Below are positions 13,001-28,000 of a DNA stretch of 64,000 nt, one piece after another; the first letter of the stretch is position 1; each line of letters begins with the position of its first letter. Origin of the DNA: Scolanthus callimorphus (lineage: Eukaryota > Cnidaria > Anthozoa > Actiniaria > Edwardsiidae); contig CM066913.1 of NCBI GenBank assembly GCA_033964015.1, forward strand, positions 33,927,577 through 33,991,576. The letters are read 5' to 3'. The notes under the pieces were generated by a model. It was not told the DNA's origin. It was given only the letters and a program-made list of their open reading frames with translations, and made no database searches. The translations under genes were made by a program, and so were the position numbers.

Positions 13001-16000
13001 ATTCTGCGCAGAGCATATATAGAGAAAAAGGTTGCAGGATCCACATATATCAAGAAAGTGCTGTCGTTTTTATGGCAAATCCGCGCCGGTTGCCTGTGGT
13101 GTTCAAAACGTGACTCAGGCCCCTCGGTGGGGGGCAAAAAACAAATGGCGACAAAGAGAAGGATATTTCTCGAGTATCTGCAAGTTTTGGTCAATTTTCC
13201 TGCCTCCTTTTTCGCTAAGATATGAGGAAAAGTACTTACAGACCTTCCAAATAAGGTAAGGGGGATTTCCTAATAAGGAAGTTTTGCAACGTCGGCAAAA
13301 CGACAGCTGTTGGCGAAATTTTCTTGATATGCAGAAAATTTCGCCCAAAACTGCCGACGATGCTAAACTTCCTAATTAGGAAATTCCCCTTACCTTATTT
13401 GGAAGGTCTCTAAGTATTCTTAGCGAAATATAGCTTCGTGTGGCTATTTTTGTTTTTGTTTTTCTCGGCCATAGGGGCTGGTGAGGATCTTGAAAACACA
13501 GGCAGCCCTCGTGGATTAATAAAAACCGAACACTTTCCTTATATGGATAACAGACAAAATCTTGTCGCCACCCAATTCAAATCATGATTAGTATGATTCC
13601 TTTGGATGTTACAATTGTTAAATTTTTCTCGCTAGACCGAGTGAAAGGGTACAGAACGAACAAAGGTATTCTTTCAAAGGGATGTCATTACATGACCAGA
13701 ATTGGGCGGCAATAACAGTGTAGACGCCATGAGCCCGAAGACGGGATCGGTCTATTATTATTTCCTTAAATAAGTCAATATTTGTGTGTTCACTGTGTTA
13801 TTTTATAAGGATAAAATGAAGAAAAGCCAACTTGTAGGTTACACTCGTTTTCAGTCGCACGTGCACCCTGCGGTTTTCGTTTCTGGGTCGCGGCTGGTGT
13901 TTGGTGGACGTTAATCAAGACTTTTCGACCTAGCCACGGGCCCACAGCCAACAAACTATGGCCAACCAAGTTTTTAAGGTTTAATAAAGTTCGGTCGGCC
14001 ATATTTTGCTATCGTGTGGGTCCGACGTCTTGATTGACGTCCACCAAACACCAGTCGCGACTCAGAAACGAAAAGCGAAGTGTGCACGTGTGACTGAAAA
14101 CGAGTGTAAAAGTTGACAGATTATGGAGGCTCCTGTTGAGTGGCTCCACATTCTGATTCGAGTTCGCTCCCTTTTTTCTAGCTACGCCCACGGTAAAAAA
14201 AGAAACCGTCAGCACTCCTCCACCTGCCGGTGTTATCGCAGGAGCTGTTGTAGCTGTCCTTATCGTGGTCTTGGTGATCGTAGTCATTGGATTGCTTTAT
14301 AAACGGTACGTATTTATTTATTTATTTATTAAGCTTCGCCCGAGGGCCGGGAAATCCTCACAGAGCGAGGCGCTCCAATTATGAGGTTCCCTGGTCAGTG
14401 TGATTGATGGGTTAGTAAGTTGTAAGCCCTGCACTGAGGTTGGGCAACTTCCGACGTCCTCGTTGTTCTTTAGCGTCCCTCTGGTTCGGTTAGTGTAGTG
14501 TATGTGAGAGACGGAACCTGCAGTTTAACGTCCTTATCCGAGAAGACGTAAATACTAGAATTATTGTCTTTTTCCCATACAATTTTCAGATTCGGTATTT
14601 GCACGTTTGGCGGTTGCTTAGCAACCACTTCGCACAACACTATACAATTCACAGTATTCCCTCTCTGCGCTGCCGAAGGGCTACCGCTCTAATAGCCTGC
14701 GATCATCCGGTATACTCGAGCTTAACCTTTAGGGTGTACCGGGGCTACCGCTCAAAACGTCAGCACAGAAACATTTTTTACAATTTTTGACACAAAACTG
14801 TCGAATTGGCGACGCTTCAAAACTGACTTTTGGGGAATCCCCTTTCCTTTATATTCGGAAAGTCGAAAATGTTTTATATCAGGAGGACAATAAATCTTGG
14901 TCGCAATTATTTTTCGAGAAAGGGACCGATAAAGAGGTCTGAAATACTATAGGAAGCCTACAGAGATTTATAAGAAAAAAAAAAACACGATTTTCTCAGT
15001 GATATGACGTTTAAAATAAATAACAGCATTTGGTTTTAATGATTTAGATGTCATGGGTAAATATTCAGGAGGTGCCAACCTATACAAGTTTTTGCTCTGC
15101 AGTCGAGCATGCTTTCTGGACAATTTCTCTTTACAGGAGGCAATCTGAAAAGTCCCGTGACAACAAAAGTGATGTAAGACTAGATGAGCTGGACAACAGA
15201 GAACAAGAAGCACTAGAGACACATCCACAACCACCTGCGGGGAGGAAGAATCACGTGTGCAGTCTAAACAGGAGAGGGGGATCCAGGAATTTCAGAAGGG
15301 GTGGGGGGTCGGATAATAAAAATATAGGGATCAGATTTCAAATTATCATACAATTCAAATACCGTAAATGCATAGTAAATGTACGGGGAAATTTCCGGAA
15401 AAAGGGGGATGTGGGGGAGCCATCTCGGCTTTCCCGAAATCCGCCCCTGACATTAATAATGATAATAATAATTCAAAATCATTTGTCGAACGGAATGTTT
15501 TTACGACATAGACACTACAAGTGTGGTTAAGCAATATTTCCTTGATTAGAAATGAAAATTGCTTTATATTTTGGGATCACGCGAGAATGTTGGAGCATGT
15601 CGTCAAGGTTGTTGTTCACGCTCGTGCAGATGCATGACCTTCAATTCGTGCAAAACTGCCAATCTGGTGAAATATGCTAATCTGGGGACTCTGCAGGAAG
15701 CTTTTTTTTTCGCAAAATTTATCTGTACGTCTCTTTATAACAGAGACCTTAAGCTACGACAACGAGGACGACAACGGCAGGGAGCAATACACTTGATTAC
15801 AGATTGATTGCCCGTGTTAGCAAACCGTTACTTGAAATATTTGAAATATCCCGCTACCAGGCGTTGGATGTTTTGCTGGCTGTTTTCATCGCGAAAATAT
15901 TTGGACGCACGAAAGCAAACAGCCCCTCCGCCGCGCTTTTTCAAAAAAATCCAAGATGGCACCCGCGAGTCAATCGAGCTTCGGGATTTTCGCGACGAAA

Positions 16001-19000
16001 ACAGTCTCAAAAACAGCTTCCAATCGCCTGTTATCAGGCTAAACATTTGAAATGTGAAACTCAGTGATTGTTTTCATTAGGAGATGATAACGAAGCTATT
16101 TATGATGAAACTCTGGACAATCCTTGCAAGCCAATTCCTATCACTCAGTTCCCAGAATATGTGACAAAGATGAAGAGTAACGAATATGCCGCTCTCCATG
16201 AGGAGTACAAGGTTTTTACCATTCAATTGTTTTCTATTATGTTCGATCGTACTCTGAATTGTCACTGCTCCATATGTATTGTGAACCATGCTTCCAAGAC
16301 GACCATTGACATTTAAGTTTAACAACTCAAACAAGAACTCGCCCGATGTACTACGGATCTCACCGAACTGTCGCGTTGTGTTTGAAATTCATGCTGCAAC
16401 TAAGCCCACAAACATCTACAAGTTTGCGTACATCCCTTTGCGCACGTGAATTTCAACTGTCCGCCGATTTAAAAGGATTTTCTTGGAACACTGCAAAAGC
16501 ATCAAAGAAACGGCGCTAAATCAACTTATCAAGGCCTAAATTAGCTGGAAATGCAAACCCTCAACGTATAACCCTCAAAGTATACTTAAATAATAATTCC
16601 AATTTGGATTTGTAATTATAATTTGGATTTGTAATCCGTGATCTACAACTATTTTGTAATCGAAATCCGGGATTCACGACTTGAGATCCGGGATCCGATA
16701 TACGCATGGATGCCTTTACATGGGGCGAAAGAACACTCCAAGACCTTATTAATTTATTTACATTAAGCAGCATTCTGTTTTCTTTCGAGCAGCGTATTTA
16801 TGTCTGAAATGCGAGAGTGTAGGCGCAAAATTTGCTAAAATATGTATATGCTACTTGATAGCCTGAATTTCACCATGTATTATGTACGCATCTCACTTTG
16901 CGAGAGGAGACTTTGACGGAATTCACCACGATATGTAATTTTTTTGTTTTGTATTTTTGTTTTCCGTTGCAGAAATTCGAGAATGGACAGCAATTTCCAT
17001 GGGATGTCGCCAGAAAGCCGGAAAACAAAAAGAAAAATCGTTACGCAAACATCGTGGCATGTAAGTGTAGTCAGTGGTTCGCTTTCCTGGCGTGGGAAAG
17101 TACCAATACGAGAGTTAAGTTCAACTGATTTTACTCTAGCCTGCTAGCAGGCGTTGGAGGCTGTTTTTATCGGCGAAAACCCGGAGTTCGTACTCGCGAG
17201 CGCCATCACTCGGCCCAAAAATCCAAGATGGCGCTCGCGAGTACGAACTCCGGGTTTTCGCCGATAAAAACAGCCTCCAACGCCTGCTAGCAGGCTAATT
17301 TTACTCTCGACGGGGTCATTACAAAATGGCGGATCTCTCACAATCCTCTCTTATTATTGGTGCGTATTCTTGGCCAATCATAATCGCGATAGTGGCATGG
17401 CTGAATAATAAGAGAGTTTAGAACTGATTTTACTCTCGACGGGTGTAATATTACAAAATGGCGGATTCTGACAAACCTTTGAACACCCCTCCGACCGAAT
17501 CTCGTGTGGCCTTACACAGGCGTCCCGATTGTCGGGCTTCCCTAATTGAGGACAAGGGCCCGCCGCTAAGCAGTGGTACCTGTGCCACTGTGGTTAGCCT
17601 GTGCTTGGCTGTGGTTAGCCTAGCCGGTTGACTAATTTCTATGCTTTCAATCGTAACAATGATTTCTGTCTTTCTTACCCAGATGACCACTCGCGTGTGG
17701 TTCTTGAGCTCATAGATGGTGATAACAACTCTGACTATGTAAACGCGTCGTTCCTACGGGTATGTCTAAAGTCCGGTTCACACTTGTGAGTTTTGTCGCG
17801 GGGATTTTCTGCGCGTGGATTACAATGTCAATTCACTAGTGTAAACGAGATGCAAACCGGTGCAATTTCTCTGCACTCTTTTGTAATTCAAAATCGCATC
17901 GAGTTGCCAATTGTTTGAAATCATTGCGACAATCGCGCGACAAAAATTGTCGAGATGGCGCCGAATTTTCATCTTGTTTACCCTATAATTTTATAGTTCA
18001 GCTTGTGCACGAGAAAAATTCGTTATGACAGATGGGCCAAAGTTGCAACTGCAAAAACATTGCAACTGTAAACTGGCCTGAACATCATCCATCCTGTTGC
18101 CAAAGATATTTCAGTTACTGAACATATTGATCGAGACGAAAGGCACAACATTGCTTACTTGTCTCGCTACGAGCCCAAAGCCAACTTCTAAAGTGACAAC
18201 GTGTTCCTTTTTTGTTACCTATTTCAACATAATGTATAAAATGTATAACTTGTAGTCGTTCACTCCATAAGCTATCCGTAATTTAATATACTAGTTTAAC
18301 GTTAGCTAAATTTGATCTTACATTTTAGGGATATGATGGCAAACCCAAGGCGTATATAGCATCACAAGGTATGACTGAGTACAGTAGTCATCTTTGTGCA
18401 GACATTCCCTTCAATTAAACAGATCAGCGAATCCCTTCAGCATGGACTTAGAACTTAATAGAATAAATATTCCACTGTAGAGTGCTCTAGCTACAGACAC
18501 GGTAGGCAGCCGATTTGAAAGTCGACGAATCAACTTGCTACACCATTTTGAAGAAATTAAGCTGCACACTCGTGCTGTTCACCGAAAAAGAAAGGTTAAA
18601 GTCTTGGATATTGGCCTTGGCTATATAATTAAGGGCGTCATCTTCTGGTAGATCTGATGTCCCAGGAATAAGTTAACCGTTAATAGTCTTTTTTAAGAAG
18701 TTTTGTGATAAGAGTATTGACTGGTAGAGGAGACTTTGGACTCGAGGGGGTCTAATCCTATTGTTTTTGTATGACATCCGTGGGCCCTATCCTAGGGTCC
18801 TTGCTAACTGGGAAACCTGTGGAAAACATGATGCCAAATAATTTGTGATCGGCTTTCTTTTGTTTATCCAATTGTACCTGTTTTATTCGTTATTTTCTTA
18901 TTGGGTCTCAGGTCCAGTCCCGCCTGCATTTGAGGGATTCTGGCGAATGATTTGGGAACAAAACACTTCTTCGATCATCATGCTTACCAACCTTGTTGAG

Positions 19001-22000
19001 CTTGGGAAGGTATAACTTAAGATTTTAACATTTTGGCGCAGCTCGGACTTTTTAGACCCCGTCTACACTACACCGTTTTCAAACGAAAACGGATACTTTT
19101 TGCTCCGGATACGGCTATGGTGGTAATATCGTGGTGTAGCAGCATAATTAGGAGATTTCATTGTAATGCAAATTTTCCGTATGCAAATTGGACCGATCAT
19201 CATTCATTTTGAGTGAAATGCTAACGAAACAATCCATAAATACCTGTAAAAAGAACCACCATCCAACCGAATCACTCCGTAGCTCAGTGTTTAGGCTGCT
19301 GGTCTATAGAGTGTACTATGGATTCTCTGAAATGGTGGGTTCGATTCTCTGTGGAGCCATGGATTTTTTTTTTTCAATTGAGGAGAACCCAAAATCCTCA
19401 GAAAGTCCGACTCGGGATTACGGACTTAGTACGATTATTACGTAGTTGGTGAAACGGTACACGACGATAATGCCGCTATGGTCCACACTACAACGCCGAA
19501 AACGATCACCGAAAACGGCGAAAACAGTACGAAAACGATAAGTGTGTACGCAAATCTTTTTGAAAACGGAGTAAAAAGTATCCGTTTTCGTTTGAAAACG
19601 GTGTAGTGTGGACGGGGTCTTAGGCGATTGGAAATGCTTACTTCCAACAAAAAGATAACTTATTGAACGACTGTGACGTCGTTTTACCATATAAGGTCAA
19701 AATTGATTGAAGGTGCGCAACTGTATTGCACTGCACCAGACTGAATCATTTTTTAAAATATGATAATTATTGACCCAACTCTAGTTGACATTAATACTAT
19801 CTAGCGAACACGTTTCGGTTGTTCTTATAATTGCTAAAGTGATTATACCATTGAAAGGATTGGGAATGCGCGCGCGAGTTTTGTTATGGTCGTGAAAAAA
19901 TACGACAAAACAAGTTGTTTTTTGTCTAAAAACCGTATAAATCACTTGAGCAATTATATTAAAACAATTAGTCGCCTCAGGCTCCGTGATTATCGGCGAA
20001 TAGCGAATAGTCATCGGTGACTATTCGCCGACAATCACGTCGCCTTTGGTGACTAGTAAAAGTCAAGACGGTGGGAGAAAAAAACTTGACATGAAATATA
20101 GAAGCACGGTTTGCCTCCATCAAGAAGACTACAAAAAAAGCATCTGATATGCTCGAATCACTCGTTCAGAAGTTCCTTCATTCATTTGATGCCTTTTTCC
20201 CTTCCTATGTACCACCCTTAGACCAAGTGTCACCAGTATTGGCCCGAGGATAGGGACACGTACGGACCAGTAACTGTCAACTGCCACAAGACTGAAGTGT
20301 TCGCGGATTACGCCATCAAAACGTTTATAATCAGCAGGGTATGTATGATATTGTGGATTTCAGTCATGTATTAACACCCGTGTGTTCACACTCCGAGTCC
20401 CGCCGATTTTTCTTGCACGTTCGCGTCAACTCAAAATCACTAATGCAAGCTCGGCGCGACCGACCGCAATTTCTGTCGCGTGATGTCCGAAACTCTTTGC
20501 AACTTGATGCGATTTGAAGAAAAGAGAGCACATAAATCGCACCTGATTTGCATGGCTCGTTTACATTCCTGCTATTCGGCTCAAAGGACCAACGTCATGA
20601 CAATTATCTATCGCAATTACGTCTTGTCCGACTCGAATAAAAAATCATTAGAAGCGTATAACTAGTGGCAACAATGCACTGCCAGAACTCAGACAGTTCT
20701 CTAGTTTGTTTAAGTGCAGGCTGGGAACAAAAAGAGTTCAACATCGGATTCAACTTCATTTAACATTTGTTGAATCATGATGAACGGGTCAATGCCAAAC
20801 CAATTCAACATTGAATGTTGTTGATCTCCGATGTGATTGGCAGTTTACTTCATTCAACCCCCATTCAACGTCATTTAACACGGGTGATTCAGCAAAAGTC
20901 AGATGTTGAATTCCTTTCGCCCATACAGACGTTATTAGCTGAGACAGCTTGAATACCCATGCGGATATTTTCTTAGGCTGGCACCAAAGAGACGCGTTAC
21001 GTTCGCCAATTTCATTTCACCGTGTGGCCTGACAAGGGTGTTCCAAGATACGCTACAGCTGTGTTAGGGTTCAGACGAAAGGTAAACGCTATGACACCAG
21101 GCAACGCCGGGCCAGTGGTGGTGCACTGCAGGTCAGTACAGTATTCATACGACAATTAAAGATATTGTACGACTTTGACGTTATTTCAGTCCAGATAAGC
21201 AGCTAGCTGGGTTCTGGTGTGCCTGTGACCCACTTTTTAGATTAAAAATACTAAAAGTATCAGAAAGTTGGAAAGGGGAACCATACACTTGTACAGGTGT
21301 GACCCCCCTCTCAAATCCTGACCCCACCCCTGCGTAGTACACGCCAAAACCCGCTATTTTACAGTTGAAAAACATTACACTGTAGCAAAAGGGTTCCGCA
21401 TTTTAATTTGAAAGTAAAGCAAAGTACGAAACCATTATTTGACATGAGTATTCATAAGTATTTAACTGACAAGCCGGGATTCGAACTTAGGACCTAGTTA
21501 TTTGAAGCACTGGCTTAACAAACAGCCTACAACAATTTTAATTAATGTTTAAAAACATTAATTGTAATCAATTGCAATCTGTTTTATCTCTCTCTCTAGC
21601 GCTGGAGTTGGTCGTACAGGGGCCTATATAGTGATTGACGCCATGTTGGAGCGCGCGAAAAAACTACGAAATATTGACATCAATAATTATGTTGTGTCCA
21701 TTAGAAAGGACAGACCACATATGGTCCAGACATCGGTAAGGCGAGGCTATCACAAATACCTGAGCCTGTCTGCTAAACGTTTAGCCGATAAACGTTAAAA
21801 CCTGCATTCCATTCACAATCAACCTCGCATGCATTAGCATGGTAGACGTTGTACTAAACTGATAATATTTCAATAGTGACCGAATCGTTTTAATTTCCTC
21901 TCAAATTCATAGCTATAATATTAGTATGTCACGGGCTCCCTCTTTGAGACGCGCGTGCGCCCGATGGCGGGAATTTAGGCGGGAACATCTGCCAACCAGA

Positions 22001-25000
22001 GGCACTTTCTCCCAGATACATTGCGAACTAATATATAATCGATAGAAAGTCCTAGTCCAACACTGTAGTTGTTTGCGCGCTCGAAGGGGTCGGGAAGCAA
22101 GAAGGGGTCGGATAGCAAGCAGCGCCACGGGGGAACGCCATCGCCTCCCCTCTCCTCCTGTGAGACTCCCCTCCTCCCTCTCCCCCTTTTTACGGACGTT
22201 CGCCAAAGAAGTGACTCCAAGCAGTCTAGAGTTAATAATAGTATAGAATGCTACTTGCTGAGGTTTTTTCCAGACTGACACATGTTATGCCTTCTTTCCA
22301 TTCTTCAGGAGCAGTACGTGTTCATTCATCTTGCTGTACTTGAAGCTCTCTCGTGCGGTAACACTGAAATCGCCAGTCAGAATCTCGCCATCGCTCTTAA
22401 CAAACTCGAGGCCGTAGACCAGCGCCGACAGCTATCGGGATACGCTTCAGAATTTCAGGTCAGTATGATTAAATTTTACTATTGAACTACTGAAATTTTG
22501 TTTTCCTCTTTCGGTTGACATTTGGAGTGCGACAGCGCTTTTTAATGTGACTTGTTTGAGCTTCCGAAATTGTTCAGGGTCTAATGAAACGGTTTTACTT
22601 CGAAAGGTCATGCACACCAGGGGTTTTCTGATTTTCTGAACATATCCGTGGGAAAAGCTGAGTTTCCCAAGGTACAGGCATGTAAGTGTTCATAATTTAC
22701 ATGGATAGCCATGGGAAATGCGAACACTTCCCATTCTTGTGTCATGGGAAACTCAACTTTTCCCATGGATGGGATTCTGCATAAATTCCCTGTGATAAGA
22801 CGGACATTCGGTTATCAGATGGAACACGCCCAATTCCTAGCGTGTGACCCGTTTCGATCTTCATCGATGGGAACATCAAATTTCCCAAAATTCCCGGAGT
22901 TTCCACTTTCAGGTTAAGCATTCGATCGCTAGAAAATGGCCAAAATTGTTCAAAACGGTTTCCGGGACATCGCTTGGTTCATTGGAATTTTGACGCGAAA
23001 TCCACGGAAATGTTGGTCGAATGGAAATCGTCAACAGTTTATCTCCATTAATCAGTTCTACAATGACGTGTTGTTTTTAACAGCATCTGCATGAACGGGC
23101 GTTCGACAGAAAAAATAGCAGCTTGCTCGGGAGATCTAACGCCATTAGGTTGATCCACCTGATCCACCTATTGTCCTGTCGTTCTATTTGTTGTTTGTTT
23201 TGTAGTCGGGTGTTATCATTTCATAGACCGATTCGGCTAACGGTGTTTACATCTTGCTGCCACCCAATTCAGATCATGTGTTGATTCCTCTGCGTGGTTA
23301 CAATCGTCTTGTCCCATTCGACCGAGTGCACGAGTGTATATACAGAACTGACAAAAGTATGCACCCAAAGGAATCATCACATGATCTGAATGGACGATTC
23401 CAGCTATAACGCACGTGCCTGCACACGCTGCTTGTCGGTAGATGTGGGACATTTGTCGAGCAAACTGTTTAAAAAAAGTGGCATTCTGGCGTTGTGGGAC
23501 ACGGCTTAGGCATTTCTGAATAAAGAAGAGCTCGCGCGCTTGCAATCGTCCATTGGGTGGCAACAAAATGTAAACACCGTAACTCGATTTTGTCTATTGG
23601 GTTAGATCTAATTCCGAGCACTGCTACACGACTCACATTCCAGGCGTCTCTCTGATTCAAGGCTTTGCATATCCTCGATTAAAGGTTTATCATTGCTTCG
23701 GGAACCTCTGAGCTCATCTCATTAATCTTACAGCGTCTGAACTACGTTACGAGTGATCAGACCACGGACGAAGATACGAGTATTGGTCAGTCATCCGAGA
23801 ATGTGGACAAGAATAGAGACCCTGATATAGTGGCATGTAAGGGGAATTAGAAAATAACACCTATGCTGTATTGTGAATGTGCGCATTCTGATTGGTTAAA
23901 AAGCGTGTTTGTAAGAGACCTGAGAAACACGATTGTCACGCAACGCTGTCGCGCGTGTGTACGTTATTTTCTAAAAGCAATAAAAATACTTTCTGCGTGC
24001 TCTCTGGTTTCTCACAAACACTCGGGGAATGTTGGTCGAACTGATAAAACTTGAAAGACACTCGCCTTCGGCTCATGTCTTTCAAGTTTTGATCAGTTCT
24101 CCCAACATCCCCCTCGTGTTTGTAAGAAAGCAGAGAGCACGCGGAAAGTACTTTTATTGCTTAAGTAGCGTCTTCTACGGATGTTTGTTTGCTTGTTTTT
24201 ATGTGCGTTTGTTTCTTTGTTTACTAGCTTGTTCTTTGTTTACTAGTTTTGTGTGTTATTAACGAATTGATCTTGTTTAATTAACTCTCAGATTCGCTAA
24301 GAAAAATCTCAACTTTTCAGGCTTTTTTAAAATAAATCTTGCAATGATGTTGACCTTGTAATCTTCCGTGTACACAATACTTTTGAATATTTGTATTTGT
24401 TTTATGCACTTATAAAAAAAGATGTAAGATAGCATTCTAAGAGTACAATTACGTTTTATCAATATCACAAATTATTTTGTAAAAGCACGAATAATTATCA
24501 TAATTTTTATTTACTACTTACTAACCGAGAGTGAGGGCACAAGCTTTATTCCTGGAATCCCGAAAAATATCGAACTGAGGCTTTGGCGTTTCGACCAAGC
24601 GATAGCGAGTACAGCACATTAAAATGTTATTTTGTTGTATTTTATCTTCTAGTTTTGTATTGTATTTTCACTTTGCAGTGAACCGTTGCCGAGTAATACT
24701 CCACAAATACCATGCATCTGAGCACGACTATATCAATGCCACCTTCATTGACGTGAGTATTTGAGTTTTCTCTTTTCTTTTGCCTCCTTCCCGGCCAATG
24801 TCCTAAATTTTATTAAGTGAAATGTAACAAGAGACAAGTTTATAAACAGAGAGACAGGACAAATCAGACTAATGTGCCTTTCTCTGTATTTGTCTTCGTT
24901 TTTATTTGGACATTGCATCCATTTTGGATCCAGATCCACTGCTTTTTGTGCTTTCAAAACTATTAGAAGTTTATGTCACACTTCCTGAAGGACACTTAAG

Positions 25001-28000
25001 AATACATCATACGCCATACATCTCACATCACGCGTCACACGTCATACATCACGCGTCACACTTCACACATCACGCTCCAAATATCACACTTCATATGTAG
25101 CACTTCATACGTGTCACACTTCACTAAGTGTCAGACTTCACTAAGTGTCAGACTTCACTAAGTGTCAGAGTTCACTAAGTGTCAGACTTCGCTAAGTGTC
25201 ACACTTCGCTAAGTGTCACACTTCGCTGTTATAAGTGTCACACTTCGCTAAGTGTCACACTTCGCTAAGTGTCACACTTCGCTAAGTGTCACACTTCGCT
25301 AAGTGTCACACTTCACTAAGTGTCACACTTCATACGTCATGCTTCATATTGCGTCAAACACTTCATACGAAACACTTCAAATATCACACCACATTTCATA
25401 TGGCACACTTCACACGTCACATTTTATACTTCAAACTTCATACGTGTCACACTTCACTAAGTGTCACACTTCATACGTCATACTTCATATTGCATCTCGC
25501 ACTTTATACGTCACATTTCATACTTTACACTTCATACGTCACGCTGCATACGTCACGCTGCATACGTCCCACGTTTTAAGAATACAACCCTTGGTTACCC
25601 TCGAGTTCTCATGGGCGTTTTGATATATATTTACTGTCTGTTTTATCCACAGGCTCACCGAGATCGTAACGCGTTTATACTGACGCCTGCACCGATGGAG
25701 AACACCATGGAAGACTTCTGGCGGATGATAACAGATTATAATATCGGTACTATCGTCATGCTCAACAATCTACAGGAAGGAGACCAGGTTAGTTACACCC
25801 AGAGTCTCTTTGTTTGTGTGTCTTGTTTTGTCCTCCTGTGTGGAGGCCTCATAAATAGAACACCATGAATTTGACTGTTTGGCTCGAAGACTCAAAGCTA
25901 TGGTCACGGCAGCGTGAAAACAATAGAAAAAAGATTTAAAATTATAGCTGGGTGTGTGTAATAGGTTGATCTCAATCACGCAGCTATGTTGTTCTATTCT
26001 AGAAGAGAGTTCCTGGCTTGCGCGACAATTTCAGTATTTCTCGGCCAATCCAACCATTAATCTCATTCCCCGTTTCAGAGCTTCCCTCGTTATTGGCCTG
26101 ACGAGGGTTCCGTCACATATGGGGACACCATAGTGACACTTATCGACTCACAAAGCAACATGGACTTCCTCTCCAGTAAACTTAGAGTGTCTCGTAAATC
26201 GGTAGGTGACATGATGTTTAAGATGATGCTCGTCTTGATTGTGTCTCGGTGAAGCATGTTGAGGATCGAACACCTGCCGTTTTCGTACTCCCTGGCTCGT
26301 CACCTCACAGGGGACGCTCTGGTGGCGGTGATTTGAGGTCCCGTCTGCCTTCCCTAATTCAAGCCCTGTTCAAGATGGACCCTAAAGAACCCATTGCACT
26401 ATTCGTCTTTAAATCTTTAAAAAATATAAGTGCCGACTCACAAAACAATATGGACTTCCTCTCCAGTAACTGAGAATATAATTCGTAAGTGTAAAGATTA
26501 TCTCTCGGTGCAATGGCCTGGCTCTCGAAGGCATATACTAATGTGAAACCGCCCCCATCATTGTAAGCTGCGCGGCAGCAATTTGCGCCATCTAATACAG
26601 GCCGTTGGTCCTCTAACCTCTCCTTGTCTAGCAATGGCGTTTTCCGAACGCTATGAACTCCCTCACGATGAGGAGAAGACCCTTTCTTGAAGTTAAATAA
26701 TCCTGCTAAAAGTAACGCAATTTTATTTTGTCAGAAAACGATGGACGTGACTCACTTACAGCACCAGTCTTGGTCAGATAAGTGCATTCCCGCGAGAGCA
26801 CAAAGTGTGTTGAGTCTGCATGATGAGCTCCAGATCTCTCAGCAGAGAACCGGGAATGCTCCTGTGGTTGTACAATGCAGGTAACATTGCTCATTATTAA
26901 CAACTATGGTGAGCTCTGGGTGGGCTTCCTGTGGTAAGGTATGAGATGTGTCGTCACCCGGGAACCTCTACCAGAATCTTCGGCCGGAAATCACTTTATT
27001 TGTGACGAATTCTGCATTTTGATTGGTTCTTAGAGCGCGCGCGGGAGGCAATCTTTTCCTATCTCTGACCTAGAATAGGTCACGGTAACAATAGACCATA
27101 TATATATCCCAATGGTCAGAACCAGAAATCCATAGAAATCCTTTATCATGCTTCGTTCTCTTCAAGAAATGAAGACGAACTGTTCTAAAACAGTAAATTC
27201 GTTTGGGATTAGTAGTCCGGTACATTTACGGATAGACCTAGAACTAATTGCAACAGAAGATCTCTCTTCATAATTCAATAGTAATTACCATCATAAACAA
27301 CATACTAAAAGTCCTACTGCATCCGTGCGGTGGAACGCCTCCAAATTTAACAGTTTAGAATATGACTCCTTTCCTTTAGCATGGAAACGAGGCTGTAACC
27401 GGAAGTTGAGCTATTTCGCTGGAAACCGAGCAATTATTTTATCTGATCTCAATGAATTATATATTTTACGTCTTTTTTAACATTATTCTAATGTATGTGA
27501 CTCGTTTTGAGTATTTTCTCCTTGAGACTAGTCGTTTGCTTAGTTCAGGGGCGAGATATGCGCCTTAGGTCAAAATCGTAAGGGAAATACGCATATAAAA
27601 TAAAAGATCTACACGTGTACAGTACATATGGTTTCCGTGTTCACACCTGATATTTAAGCGACTCTTTTACAAATCCCTCTATTAATTATTTTATTTTCGC
27701 TTAATTAATGCTCGTCCTAAACAAGAATTTAAAAGTATTATTAGTACAATAACAATTTCAGCGCTCGCGGTGCGCTCGCGGTGCGCTCGCGGTGCGCTCG
27801 CGGCGCGCTCGCGGTGCGCTCGCGGCGCGCTCGCGTCTTTTTTCTGATCTAGTACAGGCTGACAGGGCTGTGAACTCGCCTTTTGATAATCATAAGAGTA
27901 ATAAACTGGCATTTTCTGAATTCGTAAGATCGCCGTTTTTATCTCTTCAATGACCCTATTCTTCTGAGTTCCTCTATTCATCATCTGCTACTCATATTTT

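Noticed and set aside
25122..25330. CRISPR-like array
   Set aside because: Units are contiguous without spacers, and the host is a eukaryote.
25286..25868. Open frames rich in SHFT/HTS
   Set aside because: They read the 17-bp and cacttcat repeats. The only real coding part is the RPTP exon at 25653-25787.
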